A stretch of DNA of 64,000 bases from Nostoc carneum NIES-2107. GTDB taxonomy: Bacteria; Cyanobacteriota; Cyanobacteriia; Cyanobacteriales; Nostocaceae. The notes beneath the pieces were generated by a model that saw only the letters and a list, made by a program, of their open reading frames with translations, made no database searches and was not told the DNA's origin. The stretch covers positions 7,310,561 to 7,374,560 of the forward strand of contig AP018180.1 in the NCBI GenBank assembly GCA_002368155.1, written 5' to 3'. The translations under genes and the position numbers were made by a program. Positions 54,141-63,344 of the stretch are shown one piece after another; position 1 is the first letter of the stretch; each line of letters starts with the position of its first letter.

Positions 54141-57100
54141 ATCCCCCGATATGTGATTGTAAAAGCTGCCCAATAATAGGGATGATTGTACAATTTTTGT
54201 TCTGGGGAAAGTTTACTGCTTCTGTACATTTGTGTTGCTACATGAGTCCTGATTCTTAAATCTTCAGGATGGAGATTATTGAGTAAATCTTCATACCATT
54301 TTGTCAGGTCTCTGGCAGTTAGTTCTCTCAACCAAGTTGTGACTTCAGCTAATGTATTGACTGCTGGTTTATCTGGTTGTAGTCGTCGGTAAAATTCTAA
54401 GACAACTAAATCATTAGCTACTGATTCTACAGTCCATAAAGTACTTAAAACCTGAGATACTCCAACATGCAAGAAAGCATTAATTAAACTGACATACTCA
54501 CTAGTAATAGGATGATTATTATTAGTTGTAATTTCGCAAGCTGATAAGTTAACTAGGTTGTAACTTACTAAAGATGGCTGACTAATCTCTGCTAAAGTCA
54601 GCTTATCTTCACCTGCTAAAACTAGTTCCGATTTTTGCGGTTCACTGAAGTTGTTAATGACATGACCTGTAAAATGGAAAATATGATAATTATCAGTTAG
54701 AGCATTTTTAACGATGTGTTTGTCTGCTTGTATGCCTTGGATGCGGTAGGAATTGGGGAATAGATGATTAACAATTTCTGATTGCAGTTTGGCGAATTTT
54801 AATGGCGGATAATCTGTGCTTTGAGGATTTTCAACGCTAAGTAGTACTTGATTATGTTTATCGCCAATGGTTTCTGGTTTTATGGATAACCCTATTTGGA
54901 CGCTAGGTAAATAGCTAATTGTGAAATTCGATTCTACATTTGATAAATATTCTGGTTGAGTAGAGCCGGAAAATAGGGCATGGAGAGGCAATCTTTGTAA
55001 ATCGCGGTGGGGAATTAAAATTAGCTGGGTAATTCCTTCCAATTCCTGAATAATACTAGGAATATTGAGAATATCTTTTAGCTCTGATAGCCTTTGCTCC
55101 ATCTCCACTCGCCAGGAATGGTGGATTTGATTTTGTTTATCTTCAGAAAGGCTACTATATTCTTGATATTTTTGATTCCAATCTTCTAACCAATCTTCAA
55201 AGGTAATTAAACGTCTGACTCCTTCTGGTAGAGGTAATTCTTGTAAACGTGATGGTGTTCTGCCTAAGTTAAATACACCCGTATCTTGCATAGGTGTAAA
55301 TATCAGGATGGGTGAAGGCGCTTGATCCTTGAGTACAAATGTGTGTATAGAAGCTGGGCTAATATGCCAGTAAATAATTGCTGTTTGAGGATTTAATAGC
55401 AGTTGAACTTCAGAATAGTTGATGGATGCAATTTCATCTTGCCAACCATCAAGCTGCCAAGTTAAACAAGCATTTTTCGCTTGTTCAGCAATTTCCCAAG
55501 CTTCTACTAAATCACCATACTCTACTGCTAAGTCCACAATTAATTGCCGCAAGCCAGTAAATCTTAAAGCTAACTGCTTTTTACTTTCATCGGGACGGGT
55601 GGAATCAGTTAGTAATTCTTTTAATAAATCGGTGCTGTATTGCAGTAAGTCTTGTGCTTGTGCTGTTTGTCCCAACCCGACAAGGGTTTTGATCAGGGAT
55701 TGCAACACTTCTAAATGCAACTGCGGAAAATCTTCGCTAGTCAGAGTTAATAGTGCTTGATTATACTCTGCTACCGCTTTTTGCCAAGGAGTGCGGCTAG
55801 CTGCATTTTTCTTACCGTAATCGTAATGAGTATTGGCGATCGCTAAATGCAATCTACCCCAACCTTCAGGGTGAGTGTCGGGGCGGACATATTTTAAGCC
55901 TGCTTCGTAGCTAGCTACTTTGCCTTCATAGCCAGTTTGCTTCAAGGTAGAATTGGTATCTGTAATTTTCGTGAATAAACCAGAAAGTGCATCTACATTC
56001 ACTAAATTACCAGCTGCCGTTCCCCGCCCAATCCAAGCTTCCCAGTAATCTTGTTTGATTTCTAAAGCACTATCATAGGAAGCGATCGCATCAGCATAGC
56101 GTCCTAAATAAAACAAGGCGACTGCTTGGTTATACCAGGCTAAATGGAATTCGGGGTTAATGGCGATCGCTTTCTTGTAGGAGTTGATCGCTTCTTCGCG
56201 TCTACCTAAATTATCTAAAGCGACACCGCGGTTATACCAAGCTAAGTAGAAATCGTTGTGAATCGAGAGGGCTTTGTCCCAGGAACCGATCGCTTCTGAC
56301 CATTGTTTTAAATTAAACAGGACTACGCCGCGATCAATCCAAACTTCATAATAATCGGGGTCAATTTCTAAAGCCTTATCGTAAGAGGCGATCGCTTCTT
56401 CATGTTGCTCGTTGATACCCAGTGCTATGCCTCGGTAATACCAGTTTTCTGGGTCTTGGGGTTCCAACGCTAGGGCTTGGTCGTAACTTTCTATAGCTTC
56501 CCATAACAGCCCTAGCTTCATCAACGCTAAACCCCGACTAGCCCAAGCTTCTGAGAAATCGGGCTTGATGGCAATTACTCGCTCAAAGGAGACAATCGCC
56601 TCATCAAATTGCCCTAATTCTCCGAGAATTCCCCCCCGGTTATACCAAGCTTTGTAGTAATCGGGACGTAGTTCTATGGCTCGGTCATAAGATGCGATCG
56701 CTTCATTAAAATGTTCTAAATGAAACAGTGTCAAACCCCGGTTAAACCAGTATTCATCCACATGGGGTTTCAGTTCTATCGCTGCATCATAAGAAGCGAT
56801 CGCACCTAATAAATCGCCGGTTCTCGCTTGTTGCAAACCTTGATAAAACCATGCTTGCGCCCGATCAATTTGGGGTTGGGGTATGATTTGCGAACTTTGG
56901 CGTTGAATGGCTAGTTCCGAAGCCAGTTCTTGAACTAAGGAAGTACTTTGATCTAACCTGACTAACAACTCATCCAAAGCTTGAGCGACGTTAGGCTCTA
57001 ATTTGGCTAAAGATTTGTCCCATGTCGGCGCTTCGGAAATTTCGGTGGGTTGCTCCTCTGCTGGCGGAACCAGACTAATATCTTCCGGTGGTGGCGTGGG

Positions 57101-57919
57101 GGTAGTTACTTCTGCTACTGGGGTGTGCAGAGGTTCTTCAGGAAGCGGATTTAAATCAGTAACCGGCGTGATGATTTCTGTGTCTGTTTCTTCATCATCA
57201 GGCGGTTCTAAGAACAAATCGAATAAATTGGCGATCGCATCATCTTCTGAAGGATTGAGGATAGCGGCCTTTGTAGCCGCATCTTCGCCGTCATATTCCC
57301 ATAAAACTTCGCCAATATTGCCTGTCCATGCTTCTTCCACAGACATCATCTCTGGTATGGGAATTGTGGATTCGGTATCTTCCTCCTCATAATCCCATAA
57401 CCTCTCGCCCAAGTTGCGGATCAATTCCTGTCCTGGAGTATTGTGAAAATTATCTTCAGGGGTAGTGCTTTCCATGCCCAGATGATGATCAAAATCATCA
57501 ATTGCTTCATAACTACTCGCGGAGTTACGCTTTAACAAAGTCAAACCAATGTCATAAGCAAGTTCTCCGATTCTGCCAACACCAAGTTCACCTAGTTGGA
57601 TCATTCGCCCTGCTATTTGCTGGTTTGGTGCCGGGGAATTTAACAATCTTTCACCAAAATTCAGCAACCAATCAATCCAGCGTTCATCAGAAATCCGATG
57701 TTCCATCCGTTGCAGGTACTTCAGCGCCCACTGACGGCCTCTGGCTTGATGCACACCTTCCAGCAGCTGGGTAAATAACAGTTCTAGATCCGCATTGGTA
57801 AGTTCCGGTGGTGACTTTGTCACCCCGTATCCCCTTGCGGTATTTCGAGAACCAGCTTTTTGATTACTAAAAGGAAGCTGGAACAAGTTTTTTAGCCATT
57901 CAATTAGACGCCTGAGCAT
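54131..57919 (-). CDS. TPR-CHAT caspase-like protein
   Basis: A 1262-residue protein in four parts. First, an N-terminal domain (about 1-140) with a basic amphipathic helix MLRRLIEWLKNLFQ and LLEGVHQARGRQWALKYLQR, shared with the gene at 58060. Second, an acidic, Pro-rich, low-complexity linker (about 150-300). Third, about nine TPR units (about 350-660; AIASYDRAIELRPDYYKAWY). Fourth, a helical spacer and a C-terminal CHAT domain with FHFTGH (His1086) and NLSACE (Cys1128), the caspase-like dyad. CHAT domains cleave proteins in type III-E CRISPR and in cell-death systems; the target and trigger here are unknown. Confidence 0.92.
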   Translation of the reverse strand: MLRRLIEWLKNLFQLPFSNQKAGSRNTARGYGVTKSPPELTNADLELLFTQLLEGVHQARGRQWALKYLQRMEHRISDERWIDWLLNFGERLLNSPAPNQQIAGRMIQLGELGVGRIGELAYDIGLTLLKRNSASSYEAIDDFDHHLGMESTTPEDNFHNTPGQELIRNLGERLWDYEEEDTESTIPIPEMMSVEEAWTGNIGEVLWEYDGEDAATKAAILNPSEDDAIANLFDLFLEPPDDEETDTEIITPVTDLNPLPEEPLHTPVAEVTTPTPPPEDISLVPPAEEQPTEISEAPTWDKSLAKLEPNVAQALDELLVRLDQSTSLVQELASELAIQRQSSQIIPQPQIDRAQAWFYQGLQQARTGDLLGAIASYDAAIELKPHVDEYWFNRGLTLFHLEHFNEAIASYDRAIELRPDYYKAWYNRGGILGELGQFDEAIVSFERVIAIKPDFSEAWASRGLALMKLGLLWEAIESYDQALALEPQDPENWYYRGIALGINEQHEEAIASYDKALEIDPDYYEVWIDRGVVLFNLKQWSEAIGSWDKALSIHNDFYLAWYNRGVALDNLGRREEAINSYKKAIAINPEFHLAWYNQAVALFYLGRYADAIASYDSALEIKQDYWEAWIGRGTAAGNLVNVDALSGLFTKITDTNSTLKQTGYEGKVASYEAGLKYVRPDTHPEGWGRLHLAIANTHYDYGKKNAASRTPWQKAVAEYNQALLTLTSEDFPQLHLEVLQSLIKTLVGLGQTAQAQDLLQYSTDLLKELLTDSTRPDESKKQLALRFTGLRQLIVDLAVEYGDLVEAWEIAEQAKNACLTWQLDGWQDEIASINYSEVQLLLNPQTAIIYWHISPASIHTFVLKDQAPSPILIFTPMQDTGVFNLGRTPSRLQELPLPEGVRRLITFEDWLEDWNQKYQEYSSLSEDKQNQIHHSWRVEMEQRLSELKDILNIPSIIQELEGITQLILIPHRDLQRLPLHALFSGSTQPEYLSNVESNFTISYLPSVQIGLSIKPETIGDKHNQVLLSVENPQSTDYPPLKFAKLQSEIVNHLFPNSYRIQGIQADKHIVKNALTDNYHIFHFTGHVINNFSEPQKSELVLAGEDKLTLAEISQPSLVSYNLVNLSACEITTNNNHPITSEYVSLINAFLHVGVSQVLSTLWTVESVANDLVVLEFYRRLQPDKPAVNTLAEVTTWLRELTARDLTKWYEDLLNNLHPEDLRIRTHVATQMYRSSKLSPEQKLYNHPYYWAAFTITYRGIGD

Positions 57920-58059
57920 CTGTCACACTCTTGGATTTTTATTTAACCTAGATTGTAGCCATCGTTGTGTTAAAAAGATCATGAATTACGTAAAAACTCA
58001 TGAGTACAATTACAAAAACTTTATGATCCTCGGCGGTAACAATATTTTCATCTGAGTAT

Positions 58060-58767
58060 TCATGATTCTGTTGCTTCTGTTGCCCCTTGTTCTGTAGCTG
58101 CTTGATTAGCAGCATGGTATTGATTAATCAATTCTTGAATGATGACTTGTGGATCGGTCGTCTCCAGCCCTAGTTGTTGGGCAACTTGCTGGCATAAATT
58201 TTCATCTTGCTGCATCATTACAAACAACTGTTCTAAAGTAACAGTTTCGTAGGCTTCTGTTGAATTATTTTCGGCTGTGGCTGTTGCAGTTGCTACAGAG
58301 TCGATTTCTGGGGGTGGTGAGGGGTTGGTAGCATCTGGCCCATCATATTCCCAAATTGGTTCACCTTGATTGCGTGTCAACAATTGCATTCCGATATCAT
58401 AGGCAACTTCTCCTACCTCACCAACGCCTAAATCACCCAGCTGCACTAACCGCGCTGCCATTTCATTATTAGGTGTAGGGGCTGCTAGTAATCTTTCGCC
58501 CAAGCGTCGCAACCACTCTACCCAACGTTCAGTCGGGATGCGATGTTCAATATTATGTAGCCACTTTTGTGCCCATGCTTGACCGCGTGCTTGGTGGACT
58601 CCTTCCAATAATTCGTTGAACAGAAATTCTAAATCGGTATCGCTGAGTGTTGGTGGTGGTTGTTTGGGAACCTCTGCACGCACTTGCGGGCGAGTTTTTT
58701 TACGCCCAAACAGGCCCTGAAACAAGTTTTTCAGCCATTGAACTAACCTCCTGAGCATTTGCTGCAT
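58060..58767 (-). CDS. small paralogue of the CHAT protein N-terminal domain
   Basis: A 235-residue protein. Residues 4-140 align with the head of the 1262-residue neighbour: MLRRLVQWLKNLFQ, LLEGVHQARGQAWAQKWLH, ERWVEWLRRLGERLL and LGDLGVGEVGEVAYDIGMQL. It then diverges: IWEYDGPD, an acidic, Thr-rich linker and a C-terminal helical part (LEQLFVMMQQDENLCQQVAQ). It has no protease domain. It may pair with, or hold back, the CHAT protein through the shared domain. The start may be the Met of MLRRL (58758). Confidence 0.8.
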   Translation of the reverse strand: MQQMLRRLVQWLKNLFQGLFGRKKTRPQVRAEVPKQPPPTLSDTDLEFLFNELLEGVHQARGQAWAQKWLHNIEHRIPTERWVEWLRRLGERLLAAPTPNNEMAARLVQLGDLGVGEVGEVAYDIGMQLLTRNQGEPIWEYDGPDATNPSPPPEIDSVATATATAENNSTEAYETVTLEQLFVMMQQDENLCQQVAQQLGLETTDPQVIIQELINQYHAANQAATEQGATEATES

Positions 58768-58915
58768 GATTGTATCTCCTCCCCTTGGTGCCGCAAAGTC
58801 CTAGATGACGGAATTCATCGCCGCTTGATTCTGGACTTTTTTTGAGTTTGATTACCCTAAGAATTTTAGCGATCGGTGTTGATTAAGTAACTGGTTCACT
58901 GGGCAAAATGGAGCT

Positions 58916-59008
58916 ATGGCAAATAACTATAACCATCCACTTTGTAAATTCATTTGCAGTACTGGTGGCGGACTGGGCTTATCTAGCCTGAATCCGTCAT
59001 CATTTTAA
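58916..59008 (+). CDS. possible 30-residue small protein
   Basis: ATG with GGAG a few bases upstream, encoding MANNYNHPLCKFICSTGGG and then LGLSSLNPSSF. A perfect stem-loop follows 21 bases after the stop. No family is recognised, and short ORFs of this size occur by chance, so confidence is low. Confidence 0.25.
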   Translation: MANNYNHPLCKFICSTGGGLGLSSLNPSSF

Positions 59009-59029
59009 ACACCCTACCGATGCACAGAG

Positions 59030-59053
59030 CTAAAAGCAACATATTGCTTTTAG
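59030..59053 (+). terminator. 10-bp perfect stem-loop
   Basis: CTAAAAGCAA and TTGCTTTTAG surround a CATA loop; GACTTTTTT follows a few bases later. Confidence 0.5.
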
Positions 59054-59294
59054 GCGTGATGACTTTTTTAAAGTAGCCCTATTTAGACTAAACCTGGGTA
59101 TCTATCGAGTAAATTAATCTTTTGTTCAGATTTTTCTTAAGTGTTTAGGCGATCGCACTGTACTATAGCGTTAATCTGCAAAACTTTCTATAACTCATCG
59201 TTAAACGCCAAAGTTCCATCCTAGAGCAACCTATGGCGCAGTTCTGGTAGTCTACAATAGTAAAATCTTCAACTCTACTGGGTGCTATCATCTT

Positions 59295-61862
59295 ATGTCT
59301 TACGAACCCCTGCACCATAAGTATCGCCCAAAGAGTTTTGCGGAATTAGTCGGACAAGAGGCGATCGCTACTACCCTCACGAATGCGATCAACTCAGCTA
59401 AAATCGCCCCCGCCTATTTGTTCACTGGCCCTAGAGGTACAGGCAAAACTTCCAGCGCGCGTATTCTTGCCAAATCCCTCAATTGTCTGGCGAGTGGTAA
59501 GCCCACTGCTCAACCTTGTGGCAAATGTGATGTCTGTCAGGGAATTACTCAAGGCTACTCTTTGGATGTGATTGAAATCGACGCAGCCAGCAATACTGGT
59601 GTCGATAATATCCGAGAAATTATTGAAAAAGCGCAGTTTGCGCCTGTGCAGTGTCGCTACAAGGTGTATGTCATCGACGAATGCCTAACTGGCGATTCTT
59701 TAGTCTTAACTGATGAAGGACTCGTCAGAATTGACAACCCCAGTATTCAGGGCAAAAAAGTTTTAAGTTACAACGAATTATCAGAAAATTGGGAATTTAA
59801 GCCTGTTGTACGGTGGTTAGACCAAGGAAAACGTCAAACCTTGGTTATCAAGACAACTCATGGAGAAATTAGATGTACTGGTAATCATTTAATTAGGACA
59901 GATCGGGGATGGATAGCAGCAAGGGACGTAAAAGAAGGAGTGAAGATACTATCGCCTGTGAATGTGGATGCGGTAGCCTCATTTACAAATTTGGCACGGA
60001 TGGACGCATCCGTCGATTGGCCTCAGGACACCAATTTAAAGGTAATCTCTCTAACTCAATCCCGACAATGGAATACAAGTTTGGCAACGGTAGAATCTGT
60101 CCACCTCGCTGGGGTTGAGCCAGTTTATGACATTGAAGTCGAAGATAATCACAACTTTGTGGCTAATGGGCTTTTGGTGCATAATTGCCATATGCTCAGT
60201 ACCCAGGCATTCAATGCGTTATTAAAGACACTGGAAGAGCCACCTAAACATGTAGTATTCGTCTTGGCGACAACTGACCCCCAGCGAGTATTGCCGACAA
60301 TTATCTCTCGCTGTCAAAGGTTTGATTTTAGACGTATTAACTTAGAGGCGATGGTCAAGCATTTAAGCGCGATCGCCCACAACGAAAATATTAATATTTC
60401 TCTAGATGCTGTAACTTTAGTAGCCCAAACTGCTCAGGGGGGATTACGAGATGCCGAAAGTCTGCTCGACCAATTAGCGCTATTATCTGGTGAAGTTACA
60501 CCAGATAGAGTCTGGGATTTAGTCGGTTCAGTCAGCGAACGGGACTTAGTAATATTGTTAAATGCGATCGCTCAGGATAATGCCGAAGCAGTTTTAGATT
60601 GCACTCGTAAAATTTTAGATCGCGGTCGAGAAGCATTAACTATCCTGCAAAATCTCGCTGCTGCTTACCGTGATTTGCTCATCGCCAAGACTGCACCCAA
60701 CCGTCAAGATTTAGTTGCTTGTACTCAACAAACCTGGCAAGCCTTAATTGCATTGGCTCAGCAGCTAGAAGCCAGCACAATTTTAGCAGGACAGAAAAAT
60801 TTACGCGAAGCAGAAGTCCAAATCAAAAACACTACCCAACCACGTTTGTGGTTAGAAGTGACATTGCTGGGATTATTACCCAGTGCCAACATTCCAGTGC
60901 AAACCACCAGCACACCACCCAGTAGAGTCAACACACCAGTCACAAATTATCCCTCCTCACCTCCCTCATCTCCCCCACCTCCCCCATCCCCCCCAATTTC
61001 CCCAACCCCACAGCCTGCAAATAACACCTCTGCTCCTGCTCAAGGAGTACCATTGCCTCAGCAGTCAGAAAATATTTCTCATCCTCAACAATCACCTCAG
61101 CTACCATCACCACCAACAGCAAATAACTCTGTTCCTCAGCCACATTCTCAGCAACAGCCATTAAGCACACCTGCACAACCAGCATCTTCTGGTGTAGATG
61201 TTGCGGAAGTCATGGAAACAACACAGCCTGACTTAACTCAAATTTGGCAGCAAGTACTAAGTTGTTTGTTAAATCCTGGCAGTCAGGCTTTATTCAAGCA
61301 ACATGGGCAATTATTAAGTATCAATGATGGTTTAGCTCAAGTAGGAATGCCACCAGCGCTAGTGAAGTTTGCTCAACCGAAAACGGTTGAAGTTGAAGCG
61401 GCGTTTGAGCGAGTTTACCAAAAGAAGGTAAAAGTGACTTGGGTTTCCAATCAATCGCGGAATGGGGCCAGTAATGGGAGTAGTGTAGCTTCACCCAAAG
61501 ATTCTACTCGTGTTCAGCAACCACCTACCCCCAGGTACAACAACCAAAACACACCAGTAGCGCCAATACCCCAGCCTGAAACCCCAAAAGCGCCACCAGT
61601 ACCGACACCAGCACCCATACCAGCGCCAGCAAAAACAGAGCCAGTCGCTACAGGTAGAGGTGGTGTACAAACTTTGCCACCACCAACCCCTACACCTGCG
61701 CCACCCCCTAGCGAATGGGAAACAGATGAAGTTGCGATCGCAGCTCAACGATTAGCAGAATTCTTTCAAGGACAAATAATCCGCTTGTCAGACGATGCTT
61801 TAGATTTTGGCGGTACTATGACTGATTCTGGCTTGATGGATGAAGCGGATCTTGATGATTAA
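59295..61862 (+). CDS. dnaX: DNA polymerase III tau/gamma subunit with in-frame intein
   Basis: An 855-residue precursor. Outside the intein it is the clamp-loader ATPase: Walker A TGPRGTGKTSSARILAKSL, a Cys4 zinc site (CGKCDVCQG), Walker B VIDE...CHMLS and sensor motifs (LATTDPQRVLPTIISRCQR). A Pro/Ser/Gln-rich linker (about 545-650) precedes the tau C-terminal region. The intein (168 codons, 130-297) splits Walker B, so splicing is needed for an active protein. The intein starts CLTGDSLV and ends VHN before extein Cys298, all canonical. The linker DNA is C-rich and resembles the short-repeat arrays nearby. Confidence 0.95.
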   Translation: MSYEPLHHKYRPKSFAELVGQEAIATTLTNAINSAKIAPAYLFTGPRGTGKTSSARILAKSLNCLASGKPTAQPCGKCDVCQGITQGYSLDVIEIDAASNTGVDNIREIIEKAQFAPVQCRYKVYVIDECLTGDSLVLTDEGLVRIDNPSIQGKKVLSYNELSENWEFKPVVRWLDQGKRQTLVIKTTHGEIRCTGNHLIRTDRGWIAARDVKEGVKILSPVNVDAVASFTNLARMDASVDWPQDTNLKVISLTQSRQWNTSLATVESVHLAGVEPVYDIEVEDNHNFVANGLLVHNCHMLSTQAFNALLKTLEEPPKHVVFVLATTDPQRVLPTIISRCQRFDFRRINLEAMVKHLSAIAHNENINISLDAVTLVAQTAQGGLRDAESLLDQLALLSGEVTPDRVWDLVGSVSERDLVILLNAIAQDNAEAVLDCTRKILDRGREALTILQNLAAAYRDLLIAKTAPNRQDLVACTQQTWQALIALAQQLEASTILAGQKNLREAEVQIKNTTQPRLWLEVTLLGLLPSANIPVQTTSTPPSRVNTPVTNYPSSPPSSPPPPPSPPISPTPQPANNTSAPAQGVPLPQQSENISHPQQSPQLPSPPTANNSVPQPHSQQQPLSTPAQPASSGVDVAEVMETTQPDLTQIWQQVLSCLLNPGSQALFKQHGQLLSINDGLAQVGMPPALVKFAQPKTVEVEAAFERVYQKKVKVTWVSNQSRNGASNGSSVASPKDSTRVQQPPTPRYNNQNTPVAPIPQPETPKAPPVPTPAPIPAPAKTEPVATGRGGVQTLPPPTPTPAPPPSEWETDEVAIAAQRLAEFFQGQIIRLSDDALDFGGTMTDSGLMDEADLDD
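59682..60185 (+). other. mini-intein in dnaX with shifted-frame HNH relic
   Basis: 168 codons. Splicing blocks are in frame: block A CLTGDSLVLTDEGLVRID, block B GEIRCTGNHLIRTDRGW, block F VYDIEVEDNHNFVANG and block G LLVHN, followed by Cys. There is no in-frame homing endonuclease. Between the blocks, frame +2 encodes ACECGCGSLIYKFGTDGRIR and then RLASGHQFKGN (59950-60045), close to the zinc-ribbon region found before HNH endonuclease domains. The main frame there (PVNVDAVASFTNLARM...) matches nothing known to me. Confidence 0.85.
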
Positions 61863-61904
61863 GAAAGCAGAAAGGGACAAGGGACAAGGTGATAAATTTC
61901 CATT

Positions 61905-61936
61905 ACCAATGCCCCATGCCCCATGCCCCATGCCCA
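61905..61936. repeat. short tandem repeat (CCCCATG)
   Basis: Three to four CCCCATG units between dnaX and mgdA. Confidence 0.75.
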
Positions 61937-61940
61937 TTTT

Positions 61941-63344
61941 TCATTCCACCCCTGTATGCACTGTTTTCACCCATTTCAGGCGTTTGGGACGGAATGACAT
62001 CCGGGCGGTGGTACTGCTCATCACAACAAACCAGTGGAACATATATAAGGTGCCACGTAGGGTTTGCAGCAGTAACACCAGATATGTAGAAAGCTGGAAT
62101 TTTTGCCCTTGATGAATCCGCTTCAAACCAGTGAACATCCCTATTACTGAGAGAGTTACAGACAAACCAGTAATCGGGCCGAAGATGGGGGGACGATGAC
62201 GGGCGATCGCCATTAATAAATCTGGTATTGCTGCTGTCGGTAAAATATACATAATGAGCATAAAGCTCAATAAATCCCAGGTTTTGCGGGTTCCTAGGCG
62301 GTTTTTGAGCAGCAAATCCCAGTAATCTAAATAGCGCTGATATCCACCTTCTGCCCAACGGTTGCGCTGATGCCAAAGTGCGATCGCATTGGTCACGCCT
62401 TCTTCTTCTACGGCGGGCGAGAAGACACAATCAATATCCCAATTATCCAAATGTAGCCGCAGCGTCAAGTCTAAATCATCGGTAATGGTTTCTTCATTCC
62501 AACCACCACAACTTTCTAAAGCTGTGCGCCGCACAAATTGACCGTTACCGCGCAGTTCGCCAATCCCACCCAGTGCCGTCCGCTGTTGCTGAAAATAGGT
62601 ATCAACAGCCATTTCTGCCATTTGACCTTTAGTCCAAAAATTCTCTTTGGCATTGGCGATCGCTTTTCGCACCTGCACCGCCCCTACCTGTTCTCTTTGA
62701 AATAAAGGTACTACTTGGTGTAACAAGTCTGGTGAGACTTGAGCATCAGCATCAAACACGGCGATGATTTCGCCTTTTGTTAGTGGTAACACTTGATTTA
62801 ATGCTCCAGACTTACCACCACTTGCTTGTGCTGAACGTCGGAAAGTTTTTAGTTGTTTATATTCTTTGGCCAGTTCTGTTAATAACTGGGGTGTGCGATC
62901 GCTGCTGTTATCGTCAATGACCCATAGTTCGTACTTGCCATCTGGATAATCCAAACCGCAAAGACTCTTGACTAATCTGCCAATTACTGCTTCCTCATTT
63001 TTTGCTGCCACCATTACAGATACAGAAGGTAATTCTCCCTCTATTTTTTTTGGGTGACGGCGGGGTCTGGTAAATACCACCTCCAGAGCGTGAATACCTA
63101 GAATAGTGGTCAGTCCCAGTACGAACAAAGAACCCCAGGAAACTAAATGCAGCGCGATCGTGCTACTCCAGACTATAGTCAAAACTAGAGCTGCTTTGCG
63201 TCTGCGTCCTTGAAACCGGAATGGTAGAAACAAAGGATCTGTCTCTACAATTGACTCCTCGGTTGCTGAGAGGTCAGACAACAGAGAGTTGAGCGGAGCC
63301 AGCTCGTTGCTAGAATCGTCTTCGGGCCAGAAATTCGCTGGCAT
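61941..63344 (-). CDS. mgdA: monoglucosyldiacylglycerol synthase
   Basis: A 467-residue family-2 glycosyltransferase. It adds glucose from UDP-glucose to diacylglycerol, the first step of galactolipid synthesis in cyanobacteria (Sll1377 type). Motifs: VIDDNSSDRTPQ, VFDADAQVSPD, EETITDDLDLTLRLH and LWHQRNRWAEGGYQRYLDYW (the QxxRW signature). Helices at about 53-90 and 345-435 hold it in the membrane. The start MPANFWP and end VKTVHTGVE fit Sll1377-like proteins as I recall them. Confidence 0.88.
   Translation of the reverse strand: MPANFWPEDDSSNELAPLNSLLSDLSATEESIVETDPLFLPFRFQGRRRKAALVLTIVWSSTIALHLVSWGSLFVLGLTTILGIHALEVVFTRPRRHPKKIEGELPSVSVMVAAKNEEAVIGRLVKSLCGLDYPDGKYELWVIDDNSSDRTPQLLTELAKEYKQLKTFRRSAQASGGKSGALNQVLPLTKGEIIAVFDADAQVSPDLLHQVVPLFQREQVGAVQVRKAIANAKENFWTKGQMAEMAVDTYFQQQRTALGGIGELRGNGQFVRRTALESCGGWNEETITDDLDLTLRLHLDNWDIDCVFSPAVEEEGVTNAIALWHQRNRWAEGGYQRYLDYWDLLLKNRLGTRKTWDLLSFMLIMYILPTAAIPDLLMAIARHRPPIFGPITGLSVTLSVIGMFTGLKRIHQGQKFQLSTYLVLLLQTLRGTLYMFHWFVVMSSTTARMSFRPKRLKWVKTVHTGVE

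Larger units (their letters stand above)
58768..59294. other. intergenic region upstream of dnaX
   Basis: 527 bases between divergent genes. It contains a tiny ORF (58916-59008), a perfect hairpin (59030-59053) and a TACAAT box near 59251 that could be the -10 of dnaX. Confidence 0.45.

Noticed and set aside
61491-61748. Minus-strand frame rich in Trp, Arg and Cys
   Set aside because: Shadow of the Pro-rich linker of dnaX.
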